Notes under the pieces: model-generated
Databases searched by the model: none
What the model saw: the letters and a program-made list of their open reading frames with translations, nothing else
Told to the model about the DNA's origin: nothing
NCBI RefSeq assembly: GCF_009725165.1
Contig: NZ_WNZW01000013.1
Location: forward strand, 52,156 to 116,155
DNA length: 64,000 nt
Direction of reading: 5' to 3'
Origin: Paenibacillus woosongensis
Lineage (GTDB): Bacteria; Bacillota; Bacilli; Paenibacillales; Paenibacillaceae
Made by a program: the position numbers and the translations under genes
In this document: one piece after another, positions 8,221 through 16,534 of the stretch
Numbering within the stretch: the first letter of the stretch is position 1
How the letters are laid out: every line of letters begins with the position of its first letter

Positions 8221-10018
8221 TCTCTTCCCTCCAGTAACGATCCAGAAAACGCGCAAAAGCCGCACTGTCCTCTGCCGTCATTTCTCCCGCCATTTCCTGT
8301 CTCATGCTCAGAGAGATTGGCTCAACAGGGATATATGCTCCGTCCCGGTATTCCAGCACCACCCTTTCACGGTAACCTTGATCCTGGCGGTCGCACTCCG
8401 TTATTTTTTCAATATACCGCGTGCCGGACATATCCTTCCGCAAATGGACATCGAAATCAATTACGCTGACGACTTGCCGTTCCGCAATCTGTTCATCACG
8501 AAACAATCCTGTCTTAAGCAAAGAATTACGCAGCGATTCGATCAGATCGCGGAACGTTTTGGCATGATGGGTAAACAGGGTGAACAGGCTGGCCACCTGG
8601 GCCATCTGAATCATCCAGGACGCTACATCATCGGTGGCCACTTCGCCGAGTATATTCACGGTGCCGTCCGTCTTCTTCTGCAAATCCAGCCCGGCCTGCC
8701 CCGACACATACTCCGTCTCCCGGAACGTCAATATATTTCTATTGCTGTACAGCTTGCGCAAGTTCAGTTCAAAGGACATTTCTTGAACCCTTAAAGTATA
8801 GATGGGATAAATGTGCTTCACCAAGGCCATTAGGAGCGTCGTTTTGCCGGAACCCTGGGAGCCGGTAATCGACGTAATCCGGCTGCCTTTCATCAGATAC
8901 TTGAGCAAGCCTATCGGCAATTCAGCACCTTCCCCGACAATAAGCTGCTCCAGCGCTGCGCTGCGCAAGTCGAATTTCCGAACGAAAAAGGCCCACGATT
9001 CGGCAAAAGGCGGCCGAACGACGACAACCCGGGAGCCATCCTTCATTTCATTGACCTTATATCCGTTAGCCTCGGTTAGCTGTCCAGGTAAATTGTATTT
9101 ATATATGTTCTGGCAAACCCGCTTGAGTTCCGCCTCTTCCCCGAAACTAAGGAAGGACAGACGAATACTTTTGCCCATGTAATAAATCCAGACGCTCTCC
9201 CATATCCGTGGTTTTGCATGACCGTCTTCATCGCCCGTTTTTTCGCGGCTTTCCCAGCCAAACTGGGGGAGGGATCGCACGGAATCCCAGTCATCATCCA
9301 TAGCAGCAATGCCGTTCACTCCCCCGCTAAACCCGTCAATCCGCTGCTCCTTAATCTCGTCTACCACCGAAAACCCTTTATACTGCTGATAGACGCGCTG
9401 TACGAGAATATCCAGCTTCTCCCGAAAGGCAAGCTCCCGGTATTCGGCATAAAATACCTCGTCGATATCCCCGCTGTTAATATCGTAATAGGCAGCGCCA
9501 TCATGCCCGTTCGCCCGCTTGGGCTCATCAAGCCGATAGGTCTCGATCAGCATCGCCAAAGCCTCGTCGCCGAAGCGCTGAGCATACAAATACAAGACAA
9601 TTTCGAAGCGGTCCCGGGCCGTCAGCCGTTCGCGATGGTGGAAAGGGATATACTTGCCGATCGTCTGCTCATTGACGCCGCAGCCCTTGATCAGCAAATC
9701 CTTAATATAGGATTTCACGTACCTTTTATCACCGCGGTCGCCCCAGGTGCAGCCCCGAAGCGCTTTTCGAAGCTCAGCACGGCTTTTTAACTTACGCTGC
9801 CAGGCGTCCTCGCTCATGCCCCAATCATTCAGTTGAGCCCTGCTCAATTCATGAAGCTGTTTCTTTACATAGGTTACAAGTGTGTCTATTGGAGCGGACT
9901 CTTCATGAAATGCCGGTTGGGCGGGGGGCTTCTCGGCGGAGCGGGCTTTGATCCAAACGTAGGCGATACCCAACAGCAGGACGCATAATATACCGAGCAA
10001 GTTGGCAAATTGGGTCAC
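8210..10018 (-). CDS. TadA/CpaF-type secretion ATPase
   Basis: This is a motor ATPase of the type II/IV secretion and pilus superfamily, 602 residues. The Walker A motif GSQGSGKTT lies at about 384-392, followed by a region matching the Asp box (RVQEMSFELNL), a Walker B-like NILGEVATDD, and the His box as LFTHHAKTFRDLIESL. Two features differ from classical TadA: an N-terminal membrane helix at about 8-24 (LGILCVLLLGIAYVWI), and Walker B without the usual Arg-Gly. The long N-terminal half is probably a regulatory or docking region. It lies 3 bases after the upstream CpaE-like gene and overlaps the platform gene. Family membership is clear; the transported product is not. Confidence 0.88.
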   Translation of the reverse strand: MTQFANLLGILCVLLLGIAYVWIKARSAEKPPAQPAFHEESAPIDTLVTYVKKQLHELSRAQLNDWGMSEDAWQRKLKSRAELRKALRGCTWGDRGDKRYVKSYIKDLLIKGCGVNEQTIGKYIPFHHRERLTARDRFEIVLYLYAQRFGDEALAMLIETYRLDEPKRANGHDGAAYYDINSGDIDEVFYAEYRELAFREKLDILVQRVYQQYKGFSVVDEIKEQRIDGFSGGVNGIAAMDDDWDSVRSLPQFGWESREKTGDEDGHAKPRIWESVWIYYMGKSIRLSFLSFGEEAELKRVCQNIYKYNLPGQLTEANGYKVNEMKDGSRVVVVRPPFAESWAFFVRKFDLRSAALEQLIVGEGAELPIGLLKYLMKGSRITSITGSQGSGKTTLLMALVKHIYPIYTLRVQEMSFELNLRKLYSNRNILTFRETEYVSGQAGLDLQKKTDGTVNILGEVATDDVASWMIQMAQVASLFTLFTHHAKTFRDLIESLRNSLLKTGLFRDEQIAERQVVSVIDFDVHLRKDMSGTRYIEKITECDRQDQGYRERVVLEYRDGAYIPVEPISLSMRQEMAGEMTAEDSAAFARFLDRYWREEIGA

Positions 10019-10021
10019 TGG

Positions 10022-10873
10022 TCATGCTCCTTTCACTTTGCTGTCCAGCGCGGTATCGCTGGCCCGCTCCTTCGATGAAAGCGCTAGGCGAACGAGCTCT
10101 TTACAGCTAAATAAAAATTGCTCTCGCTCATACCCGCGCCCCTTCAACAATCTGTACCGCCGGAAAAAGGCGATGATATCCTGGCCGTTCCACGCATCGC
10201 TAAACTCGGTATGATACGGAATACCGATCATCGGCACCTCGCAGTTATAACGGCGCTTAATATTTTGCAGGCTCCATTTCGAAGCGGCGTCATACTGGTG
10301 GATGACAATAGCTTGGGGCTTCTCGCTGTCCGTCCGCTCCATGCTGCCGTTCATTTCAAAAAAAGTATCCAGTTCGACCCGATTTTGGCGAAGTACCGCA
10401 ACAAGCGTATCTTCACTGCGAGACAGCCAATTGTTCTGTACAAGAGCATGGACGCCGGATAACTGCATAACAATGATGTCATAGTATCGTTCGGCGATAC
10501 TGAGGATCGCTCCCAGTTCAGCAGTAAGAAGCATCTCACTCGCACCGGCGTCTACCGGATTAAGGCCATTAACCATGTCGAGCCGTCCCGGCAAAAGCGG
10601 ATAAGTGTAATCCTTCATGTCCGCCTGAAGCAATCGCCCGCTTTCGGCAAGGCGGATCAGCGCCTCCATGCCATGATCCTGAACGGGCATGCCCAGCTCG
10701 CCATCCATCTCCTTATCTCGCAATGCAAATCCTTCCTCTATGCCTGTACCGTCAACTCCGCAATTCATGAGCAGCAGATGATATTTCTCGTGCAGGCCCC
10801 CTTGCACTCCAAAGGCCGCAGCGACCTCTGCCGAGCCGCCATATCCCATGTCCCAAAAAACGACTTTACTCAT
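10022..10873 (-). CDS. CpaE/TadZ-like MinD-fold protein lacking a P-loop
   Basis: The protein has 283 residues, starting MSKVVFWDMGYGG. The ATG at 10873 is chosen because AAGGAGG lies 5 bases upstream. The order of strands and loops (LLLMNCG, DIIVMQLSG, AIVIHQYD, VPMIGIPYH) resembles the MinD/ParA fold of TadZ/CpaE proteins, which place the Tad machine at a cell site. The N-terminal loop that should carry the deviant Walker A motif reads GYGGSAEVA and has no Lys or Thr, so ATP binding is doubtful. The start overlaps the previous gene by four bases. The assignment rests on fold pattern and position, not on a strong motif. Confidence 0.6.
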   Translation of the reverse strand: MSKVVFWDMGYGGSAEVAAAFGVQGGLHEKYHLLLMNCGVDGTGIEEGFALRDKEMDGELGMPVQDHGMEALIRLAESGRLLQADMKDYTYPLLPGRLDMVNGLNPVDAGASEMLLTAELGAILSIAERYYDIIVMQLSGVHALVQNNWLSRSEDTLVAVLRQNRVELDTFFEMNGSMERTDSEKPQAIVIHQYDAASKWSLQNIKRRYNCEVPMIGIPYHTEFSDAWNGQDIIAFFRRYRLLKGRGYEREQFLFSCKELVRLALSSKERASDTALDSKVKGA

Positions 10874-11562
10874 GCCTGCCTCCTTTCCGCTTTGCGCAGC
10901 GCTTTTTGTACCGTTCTGAATTCCCATCCGGCCAATTGGCTTATCAAATCGGTAATCGCCCTTTTATAAGCACGGGTAATCCGGTTCATGCGCAAGGTTT
11001 GGGAATGCTCATTCTCCGTTTGCACGGCAACATTGATTTCATCAAAGGGGATTCGAATATTCGCTTCCATCCAGTCGATAGGCAGCTGCTCCATCAGGGT
11101 CATTACATATCGCTCATCAACATAAGTGTCCATCGCCCGCGTAAACACAGGGCGTACTTTCATCCCGCTAAGCTGCGGCCATCTCTCGAATAATCGGCTG
11201 AAAAATTCGCAGCTTCCAGCGATTTCATAACGGTCATAGCTTGCAACCCAGACCACTTGCCCTGCCTCGCTCCACAGATGCCTGCCCGCCGGAATCGAGT
11301 GATTAACATCATACAGGCAGTAATCATAAGTTTCCCAGCTCTGCGGCTCCTCCATTTCGGATCCGGCCCGCACGAAGTCAAACCCGTTAAACTCGATAAT
11401 TTCCTTCCCTCCTGAAATTCCGCCGATCACATAACGGTATTTCCCACGATCAGTGGCATCGATCAGAAGCACTCGATGTCCTGAAGAGGCCAACACCTTG
11501 CATATGTAAAGCAGCAAATCTCGTTTATCCGCAGCGCCCGCAAATATCCAACGTACCACCAC
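10870..11562 (-). CDS. Second MinD-fold protein of the Tad-like operon, P-loop degenerate
   Basis: The protein has 230 residues. The GTG at 11562 is preceded by AAGGAG seven bases upstream and gives a start 13 bases after the CpaB-like stop; longer in-frame starts would run far into that gene. The N-terminus reads RWIFAGAADKRDLLLYICKV and then HRVLLIDATDRG, the layout of ParA/MinD proteins (first strand, P-loop, helix, second strand ending in Asp), but the loop GAADKRD is not a working Walker A motif. With the next gene it forms a tandem pair of similar size. It is inferred to be a scaffold or polarity factor of the Tad machine. Confidence 0.6.
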   Translation of the reverse strand: MVVRWIFAGAADKRDLLLYICKVLASSGHRVLLIDATDRGKYRYVIGGISGGKEIIEFNGFDFVRAGSEMEEPQSWETYDYCLYDVNHSIPAGRHLWSEAGQVVWVASYDRYEIAGSCEFFSRLFERWPQLSGMKVRPVFTRAMDTYVDERYVMTLMEQLPIDWMEANIRIPFDEINVAVQTENEHSQTLRMNRITRAYKRAITDLISQLAGWEFRTVQKALRKAERRQA

Positions 11563-11575
11563 AATCAGCTCCTTA

Positions 11576-12472
11576 TCACGTATTAGGCACCATCTCGAAA
11601 CTGTCGCCGGAAGACGCTGCCTCTGCGTTTCGATCGGCGTGGCGCCCTGCGAATTCCGCTGCATTCTGGGGCGACAAGACGGACAGCTCAGCCTCCAATA
11701 TTTTCCTTGTGGAATGAGATAAAGCATGCTCGGCCCGTGAAACAATATTAGGGTCTTTCTTAATTAGCTCCAGGACGGCCTTGTTTGCCGGGTAAGTCGG
11801 GATGGCCTTTGCCTGCAGCTGCGGCTCCACGTATGCAAGCGCGTATATTGAAGCCTTGTGCAAATACGCATCAACAATCGCACTGGAAAGGGACAATATT
11901 TCCATTTCATTCAGTGTTACCGTCACCAAGCCCCCGTTCAACTGCTCAATTTTCTTCTTGGACAGCAGAATATAGTCTTGTCCAGTCGGAAATTGAATGC
12001 GCACGTCTACGACGTCATGCTTCTGAAGCGCGGCCGGAAGCTGGACAAAGCCCATCTCCCTCCAGCGCAGATCATGGGGCGTCGGCTCGTCCGCGTACAA
12101 TAACCCGGGTGTTAGCAGCGTCTGTGACGTCAAGGCAATCTTAACGCTTTTTCCGGCGATTTCTTCTTTAGACTTCATGAAATTGGCCGGCACGCTGTCT
12201 GCGGGAAGCTCCACTCTTCTTAAGTCCTCAGAATGGATAGGATGTCCTGCGGAGATGTCCCGGGCAAGCACCCATCCGGATACCGACCGGCGTTCTTTCT
12301 CCTCTTGAAGCTTCTGAATTTTGCTTTCATACTCTTGAACAAGTGAAGTTCTAATGTAATGAACCTGCCTCGCTTGATATATGGCATAACCGGCAAACAG
12401 GAGACCAACAATTCCTGCTCCAGCTAATCCGGCAATCATTAACTGCTTTGTCCGCTGCCTCAGTCTGGACAT
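11576..12472 (-). CDS. CpaB/RcpC-like SAF-domain protein
   Basis: This 298-residue protein has an N-terminal membrane helix at about 13-33, a short coiled coil (ESKIQKLQEEKERR), then a SAF domain at about 64-130 (VLARDISAGHPIHSEDL, KSVKIALTSQTLLTPG) and a second beta-rich domain. CpaB/RcpC proteins belong to Tad loci and are thought to link the machine to the cell wall. The start codon directly follows the stop of the kinase gene (TAG then ATG), with an AAGGAA site inside the kinase gene. Its place between the kinase and the MinD-like proteins supports a role in assembly. Confidence 0.75.
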   Translation of the reverse strand: MSRLRQRTKQLMIAGLAGAGIVGLLFAGYAIYQARQVHYIRTSLVQEYESKIQKLQEEKERRSVSGWVLARDISAGHPIHSEDLRRVELPADSVPANFMKSKEEIAGKSVKIALTSQTLLTPGLLYADEPTPHDLRWREMGFVQLPAALQKHDVVDVRIQFPTGQDYILLSKKKIEQLNGGLVTVTLNEMEILSLSSAIVDAYLHKASIYALAYVEPQLQAKAIPTYPANKAVLELIKKDPNIVSRAEHALSHSTRKILEAELSVLSPQNAAEFAGRHADRNAEAASSGDSFEMVPNT

Positions 12473-13975
12473 CTAGTTACCGCTTCCTTTCCAACGTTTT
12501 CTCCTAAAGCCAAAGCCCGTCACTTCTACCCGAGAACTCTTCACTGCCTCGGGATAACATATTTTCATCAATTCGCCCACCATCGCCTGACCTGGCTCAA
12601 ATGGATCGCTCTCCTCAGCGATCTCATACACCCGATCGGTGCCTAAATGCTTGCGAAGCCGGCGCTGCGCCCCCCTCCCGCCCAAGGGAATGAAGCAGAC
12701 CAATTTGCGCCGAATAGCTTCGCCAACCCGTAGCCCGAAGCTTACCGCCTCCTCCTCCCGCCATTCAGCCCCGGAAACGACGAGGATCGGCAAATCAGCT
12801 CGCGAGAATTCCTCAATCAATTCCTTTCGTCCGGTTGAACCAAGATCGCAGATCACGAACTCATATCCTTCAGCAAGCAGTTCGATCCACTCAGCTCGTG
12901 ACGGATGACGGACATAGTCGACCGCATGAATTCGAAACCGCCGCGGCACAGAAGCATGATCCGCCCTCGATTTCGCCCGTCCTGTAACCGCCTGGGCAAG
13001 CTGTGTAAAGGCTGCTGCGCCCGCCTCCATCTCAACGACAGCCACACGCTTGGAGTATCGGGTTAACGCATGTGCGATCATTATTGTCGTGTGTGTAACC
13101 CCAATTCCCGGACTCGCGCCCAATACTGCAATCACGCTGCAGCGTTGTGGGCGCCCCGCCTGCTCGTATTCTCTCCTCCCCGCAATCAGTGATAACGCCC
13201 GGCTAGTCTCTATCGCCGATGGGTACCTGTCCTGGGGTTCGGCCTGCAGCAGGCGCTGCAAAACAGGAAGCAATCGCGCATAACCATTTCTGCGAATTAC
13301 GCTTGCCGCCTCCTCGGACCAAACACTGTGTGCTCCCCCCGTTCCGAGGTAAAGGAGAACCGCTCCTAAGGAATATAGATCCGTCCGGCAATCGCTTTGC
13401 CTGCCCCCATACTGCTCTGGGGCCGCAAAGCCTGCCGAACCGATTAACACCGTATCCTCCGCCTGATCCTCCTTGTATCTCCGGGCAATTCCAAAATCGA
13501 TAAACCTAATTTCCCCATGCTGGTCCACAAGCAGATTGGCAGGCTTCAAATCCCGGTGGATGATCGGCGGCTCATGACTGTGCAAATATTGGAGACCTTC
13601 GCAAATTTGCTGACCGATGGATATTAATGAAGGCAGGGTCAAATCACTTCCTTGCCTTTCCGCGTAGCGGTCTAGATGCTCTCCTTCTACATAGTCCATA
13701 ATCATGTACAAGTGCCCCGTTTCGGACGGTCTAGAGATGTCAATGATTCTTGGTAATCTAGGATGATCCAATGCAATTAGCAGCGCTGCCTCCTCTTCCA
13801 AAGAAATATTGAAATGCGCCGCTGCGGCAACTACCTTCATCGCCCATGCTTTGCCAGGCAGCTTCAGATCAGATACCAAATAGACCCGGCTCATGCCGCC
13901 TGCTCCAATCATGCGTTCAATTCTATATCTGTCTGCAATGATTTCGCCGTCGGCCAGCACCTCGATCAATGGCAA
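12473..13975 (-). CDS. Ser/Thr protein kinase fused to a CpaE/MinD-like domain
   Basis: This is the first gene of the Tad-like operon, about 500 residues from a TTG at 13975, which has AAGGAGG seven bases upstream. Residues about 15-270 form a Hanks-type kinase: glycine loop GAGGMSRVY, Lys in AMKVV, catalytic HRDLKPAN, Mg-binding DFG in FIDFGIA, and APEQYGG. All catalytic residues are present, so it should be active. Residues about 278 to the end read as a MinD/CpaE domain: SVIAVLGASPGIGVTHTT with a modified P-loop, VAVVEME, FVICDLGSTG, LPILVVSG. It has no membrane helix and no PASTA repeats, unlike PrkC. The fusion suggests phosphorylation controls assembly or placement of the machine; targets are unknown. 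Confidence 0.82.
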   Translation of the reverse strand: MPLIEVLADGEIIADRYRIERMIGAGGMSRVYLVSDLKLPGKAWAMKVVAAAAHFNISLEEEAALLIALDHPRLPRIIDISRPSETGHLYMIMDYVEGEHLDRYAERQGSDLTLPSLISIGQQICEGLQYLHSHEPPIIHRDLKPANLLVDQHGEIRFIDFGIARRYKEDQAEDTVLIGSAGFAAPEQYGGRQSDCRTDLYSLGAVLLYLGTGGAHSVWSEEAASVIRRNGYARLLPVLQRLLQAEPQDRYPSAIETSRALSLIAGRREYEQAGRPQRCSVIAVLGASPGIGVTHTTIMIAHALTRYSKRVAVVEMEAGAAAFTQLAQAVTGRAKSRADHASVPRRFRIHAVDYVRHPSRAEWIELLAEGYEFVICDLGSTGRKELIEEFSRADLPILVVSGAEWREEEAVSFGLRVGEAIRRKLVCFIPLGGRGAQRRLRKHLGTDRVYEIAEESDPFEPGQAMVGELMKICYPEAVKSSRVEVTGFGFRRKRWKGSGN

Positions 13976-13997
13976 GTGAAAACCTCCTTCCACGCAC

Positions 13998-14060
13998 AAA
14001 AAAAGAGAAAGCATCCATGCTGATGCCCGGTCTCGCCGAGCATAATCATGGGATACTTTC
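13998..14060 (-). terminator. Terminator-like hairpin in the leader of the Tad-like operon (possible attenuator)
   Basis: On the minus strand GAAAGTATCC pairs with GGATGCTTTC (one G-T pair). An inner 8-bp stem, ATGCTCGG with CCGGGCAT, is closed by a five-base loop. T-rich sequence ending in seven T residues follows. It could simply end the upstream methyltransferase gene. However, only about 22 bases separate the T run from the kinase start codon, so any transcript of the operon must read through this hairpin. Confidence 0.75.
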
Positions 14061-14092
14061 CCTTCATTGGCATTTTGTATAATTTTGGAATC

Positions 14093-14122
14093 AGTATACG
14101 TGATCGAACGGCGTTTTGTAAA
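14093..14122 (-). promoter_or_regulatory. Predicted SigA-type promoter for the Tad-like operon
   Basis: TTTACA and TATACT are separated by 18 bases on the minus strand, five of six and five of six matches to the vegetative consensus. The implied transcript starts near 14086 and has a leader of about 110 bases holding the terminator-like hairpin. It lies between the methyltransferase stop (14155) and the kinase start. Confidence 0.5.
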
Positions 14123-14154
14123 GTCCCTTTTTGCCGCTCTTTTAATTAATGTTA

Positions 14155-15264
14155 TTAATATTTAATCATATATAGTGTTATTTCGTCCCGATTATGGAAC
14201 AACTGTTTCGCCCTTTGTACCTGCAGGCGACACTCCTGAAACATACCGATCACCTCTTGAATAAGAGCCATTGGCTTCTTGCTCAGCAGCTTGACCGTAA
14301 CGATGGCCGTTCCGCCGGGCGCCAATGTATACAGTAAATCGCTAACCAGCTTCGCCGTCAGCTTTGGGCTCCAGCTCATATCGCAGACCAGCAAATCGAA
14401 CTGATGCTCCCGAAGCTTCACTTCGCCGGCATTTTTTCTAAGTATGGTTAAATTCGGAGCATTCAGAAGCGATGGGTGCATTTTGGCTGGATCCACCGCC
14501 GTCACGCAAAGTCCCCGCTCTAGCAGAAATGAAGTCCAGCCCCCGGGAGCGGCTCCGATATCCAGCGCCTCGCGAAATGCTGTAAAATCAACGCCGAAGA
14601 CCAGCTCCGCCTCAAGCAGCTTGAATTTCGCCCGCGATATCTGCCCTTCCTCCCGCTGAAAGCGCACAGCACCGCCGTTCCAGTCTGAAATATTATCAGC
14701 CGGTCGCGATATTCCGGCATAGAGTGACTCTTTCCCTACGAATACCGAGAGGATATATTCCGCATCGCGAACGACGAAGTCTGCGTTCAAACCGCTTAAT
14801 TTGCCTTGGATCAGATCTTTTAGCTCTGCTGCGGGACCGCTCCAAAGCGAATTCTCAGTTTTCCTAGGCTGTACAGCAATTTTTGCCGCATTTCTGAGCC
14901 GCTGGTCGGAAAGCGCCTTTGCCGCCAGCTTCTCTATTCCCTCCGCAAACTCATCTTGTCCGAGTCCGCTCCATTCCCAATCGATTTGGAATAAATGTCT
15001 CAGAAACACAGGCGGCCTTTCTGAAGTCGCAGCAATCACTCGGTCTGCCGGTTCCTGCAGCGTTACGCGAAGCACTTCTCCTGGTATCAGTACGGTACTT
15101 TTCACCGCACCGAATAATCGGCGAAGCTCCTCTTGTGCATACGGCGCAAAGCCGTGATTGGCTGTACAGATCCACTGGCTCTCCGCGCTTGTCGCCTCAC
15201 CTGATCCGCTCAATGAAATATCTTGATTACTCAACGTAAAACCCCCAGAAGTAATGGCCGCCAT
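14155..15264 (-). CDS. RlmM-like SAM-dependent rRNA 2'-O-methyltransferase family protein
   Basis: The protein has 369 residues. The C-terminal half is an FtsJ/RrmJ-type Rossmann methyltransferase: SAM motif ALDIGAAPGGWTSFLLERG, and a K-D-K-E set visible as SRAKFKLLE, CDMSW, VTVKLL and RDEITLYM. The N-terminal half (TANHGFAPYAQEELRRLFG) resembles a THUMP-like RNA-binding region. This layout and length match RlmM, which methylates a 23S rRNA cytidine in E. coli; the target here is not proven. An alternative TTG start at 15234 has GGGGG just upstream and may be the true one. It is the last gene of the repair operon. Confidence 0.8.
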   Translation of the reverse strand: MAAITSGGFTLSNQDISLSGSGEATSAESQWICTANHGFAPYAQEELRRLFGAVKSTVLIPGEVLRVTLQEPADRVIAATSERPPVFLRHLFQIDWEWSGLGQDEFAEGIEKLAAKALSDQRLRNAAKIAVQPRKTENSLWSGPAAELKDLIQGKLSGLNADFVVRDAEYILSVFVGKESLYAGISRPADNISDWNGGAVRFQREEGQISRAKFKLLEAELVFGVDFTAFREALDIGAAPGGWTSFLLERGLCVTAVDPAKMHPSLLNAPNLTILRKNAGEVKLREHQFDLLVCDMSWSPKLTAKLVSDLLYTLAPGGTAIVTVKLLSKKPMALIQEVIGMFQECRLQVQRAKQLFHNRDEITLYMIKY

Positions 15265-15290
15265 CCAGCACGGCCTTAAAGTGAACTCAT

Positions 15291-15644
15291 CTATTTGCGG
15301 GCGCTTCTTCTAGCCATGCTCTCGATTTCATCCAGGCGTTCAAATGGAATCGGCCCATTATGCAAAATAACGCCCTCCGGCTTGTTCTGGTACAAAATTT
15401 CGTACATGCTTTTTTTTCCGGCCATACTTGATGTATGCAAGAATATTTCTCTAGGATACAATCCTTCCCGCGCGATGGCCGCTGCTACCTCGGCCCCCGT
15501 CTTCTCGCCCGGCCCCATATCGTAATCCAGCGACAGGATGTCGACTTCGGAAATCCGCAGAAGCTCTATGCACTCATCGACGGTCCTAACCAACGTAAAT
15601 CCTGAGGGACAACGCCGCAAATCATCCATATACACATGAATCAA
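15291..15644 (-). CDS. cREC-type (cyclic-phosphate processing) receiver-like protein
   Basis: The protein has 117 residues. It opens IHVYMDDLRRCPSGFTLVRT and continues with ILSLDYDMGPGEKTGAEVA and IFLHTSSMAGKKSM. This is the pattern of the cyclic-phosphate-processing receiver family, in which the Asp residues of a CheY-like fold are retained but used outside two-component signalling. A TTG start at 15644 is inferred, with AAAGGA about nine bases upstream, because it places the N-terminal strand exactly where the family begins. It sits between endonuclease IV and the RlmM-like gene and probably shares their transcript. A role in nucleotide or RNA-end processing is inferred. Confidence 0.7.
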   Translation of the reverse strand: MIHVYMDDLRRCPSGFTLVRTVDECIELLRISEVDILSLDYDMGPGEKTGAEVAAAIAREGLYPREIFLHTSSMAGKKSMYEILYQNKPEGVILHNGPIPFERLDEIESMARRSARK

Positions 15645-15670
15645 TGTTCTTCGTCCTTTCCCGCGGAATT

Positions 15671-16534
15671 TCAGCACCAGGCTTTCACCCACCGCCTAAC
15701 CCGTTCCATATCTTCTCTATAGGTCCCATCTTCGCCTTTCTCACTCTCGAAAATCCATGGTATTCCCCGCACCTGATCGAGTTGCAAAAGCTTGCGGAAG
15801 CCCCCTTCGCCAATGTAACCCGACCCAACCCGGGCATGCCGGTCTTTTCGTGAGTGTGCTGGATATTTGGAATCATTGAGATGGATTACGGTTAATCCGC
15901 TCCAATAATCCAATTCGGCCGCTTTGCGGGCAAAGATATCGTCAGCTTCCCCGACCCACATTCCCGAAGCGAAGGCATGGCAGGTATCGAGGCAAAAGCC
16001 GATGTGCTCCGGCGATTGGCACAGCTTACGGATCTGAACCAGCTCCTCCAAGGTCATGCCCATGTCCCCATGGTCCCCGGCCTGATTCTCAATAAGCAGC
16101 TTAGCATTGCCTTCCCAGCCGGACAGCACCTTATTTATACATTGTATAATATTTTGATAACCTTGTAAGGGGTTTCCAGTCTTAAATGTGCCAAAATGAA
16201 CAATTATTCCCATAGATCCGCATGCTTCTGCAATTTCAAGATCATTCCGCAGCGAGTGAACGGTTCTTGCAAACTGCTCAGGCGCTGCATGCAAATCGAC
16301 CGCCAAATTGCTCGGATAGGGAGTATGGGCCACGGACAGTATTTCGTATTGTTCGCACAGCTTGCGGCAGCGCTCGGCATCCTGGCGGTCAAAATCTTTC
16401 ACCGACAAGCTTCTCGGATTTTTTGGAAAATACTGAAACGCGCCTGCACCGGACGAAATCGCGAGTTGTGCGGCTCCCGCATATCCGCTGCGGATGCTGA
16501 GATGCCCGCCGACGATTGGCTTCTTAGCGGTCAT
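15671..16534 (-). CDS. nfo: Deoxyribonuclease IV (AP endonuclease)
   Basis: This is an AP endonuclease that cuts 5' to abasic sites in base excision repair, 287 residues from the ATG at 16534. Metal ligands of the family are visible in order: GGHLS, VAHTPYPSN, IVHFGTF, LIENQAG, FCLDTCHAFASG, VIHLNDSK, DRHARVG and FESEKG. This is the complete trinuclear zinc set expected of Nfo. The start overlaps the stop of the upstream glycosylase gene by 11 bases, so abasic-site generation and cleavage are translationally coupled. The ribosome binding site is weak, which fits coupling. Confidence 0.92.
   Translation of the reverse strand: MTAKKPIVGGHLSIRSGYAGAAQLAISSGAGAFQYFPKNPRSLSVKDFDRQDAERCRKLCEQYEILSVAHTPYPSNLAVDLHAAPEQFARTVHSLRNDLEIAEACGSMGIIVHFGTFKTGNPLQGYQNIIQCINKVLSGWEGNAKLLIENQAGDHGDMGMTLEELVQIRKLCQSPEHIGFCLDTCHAFASGMWVGEADDIFARKAAELDYWSGLTVIHLNDSKYPAHSRKDRHARVGSGYIGEGGFRKLLQLDQVRGIPWIFESEKGEDGTYREDMERVRRWVKAWC

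Noticed and set aside
13998..14060. Hairpin before the kinase gene as a c-di-GMP riboswitch
   Set aside because: None of the conserved GEMM-I or GEMM-II sequence blocks is present; only a terminator-like stem can be supported.
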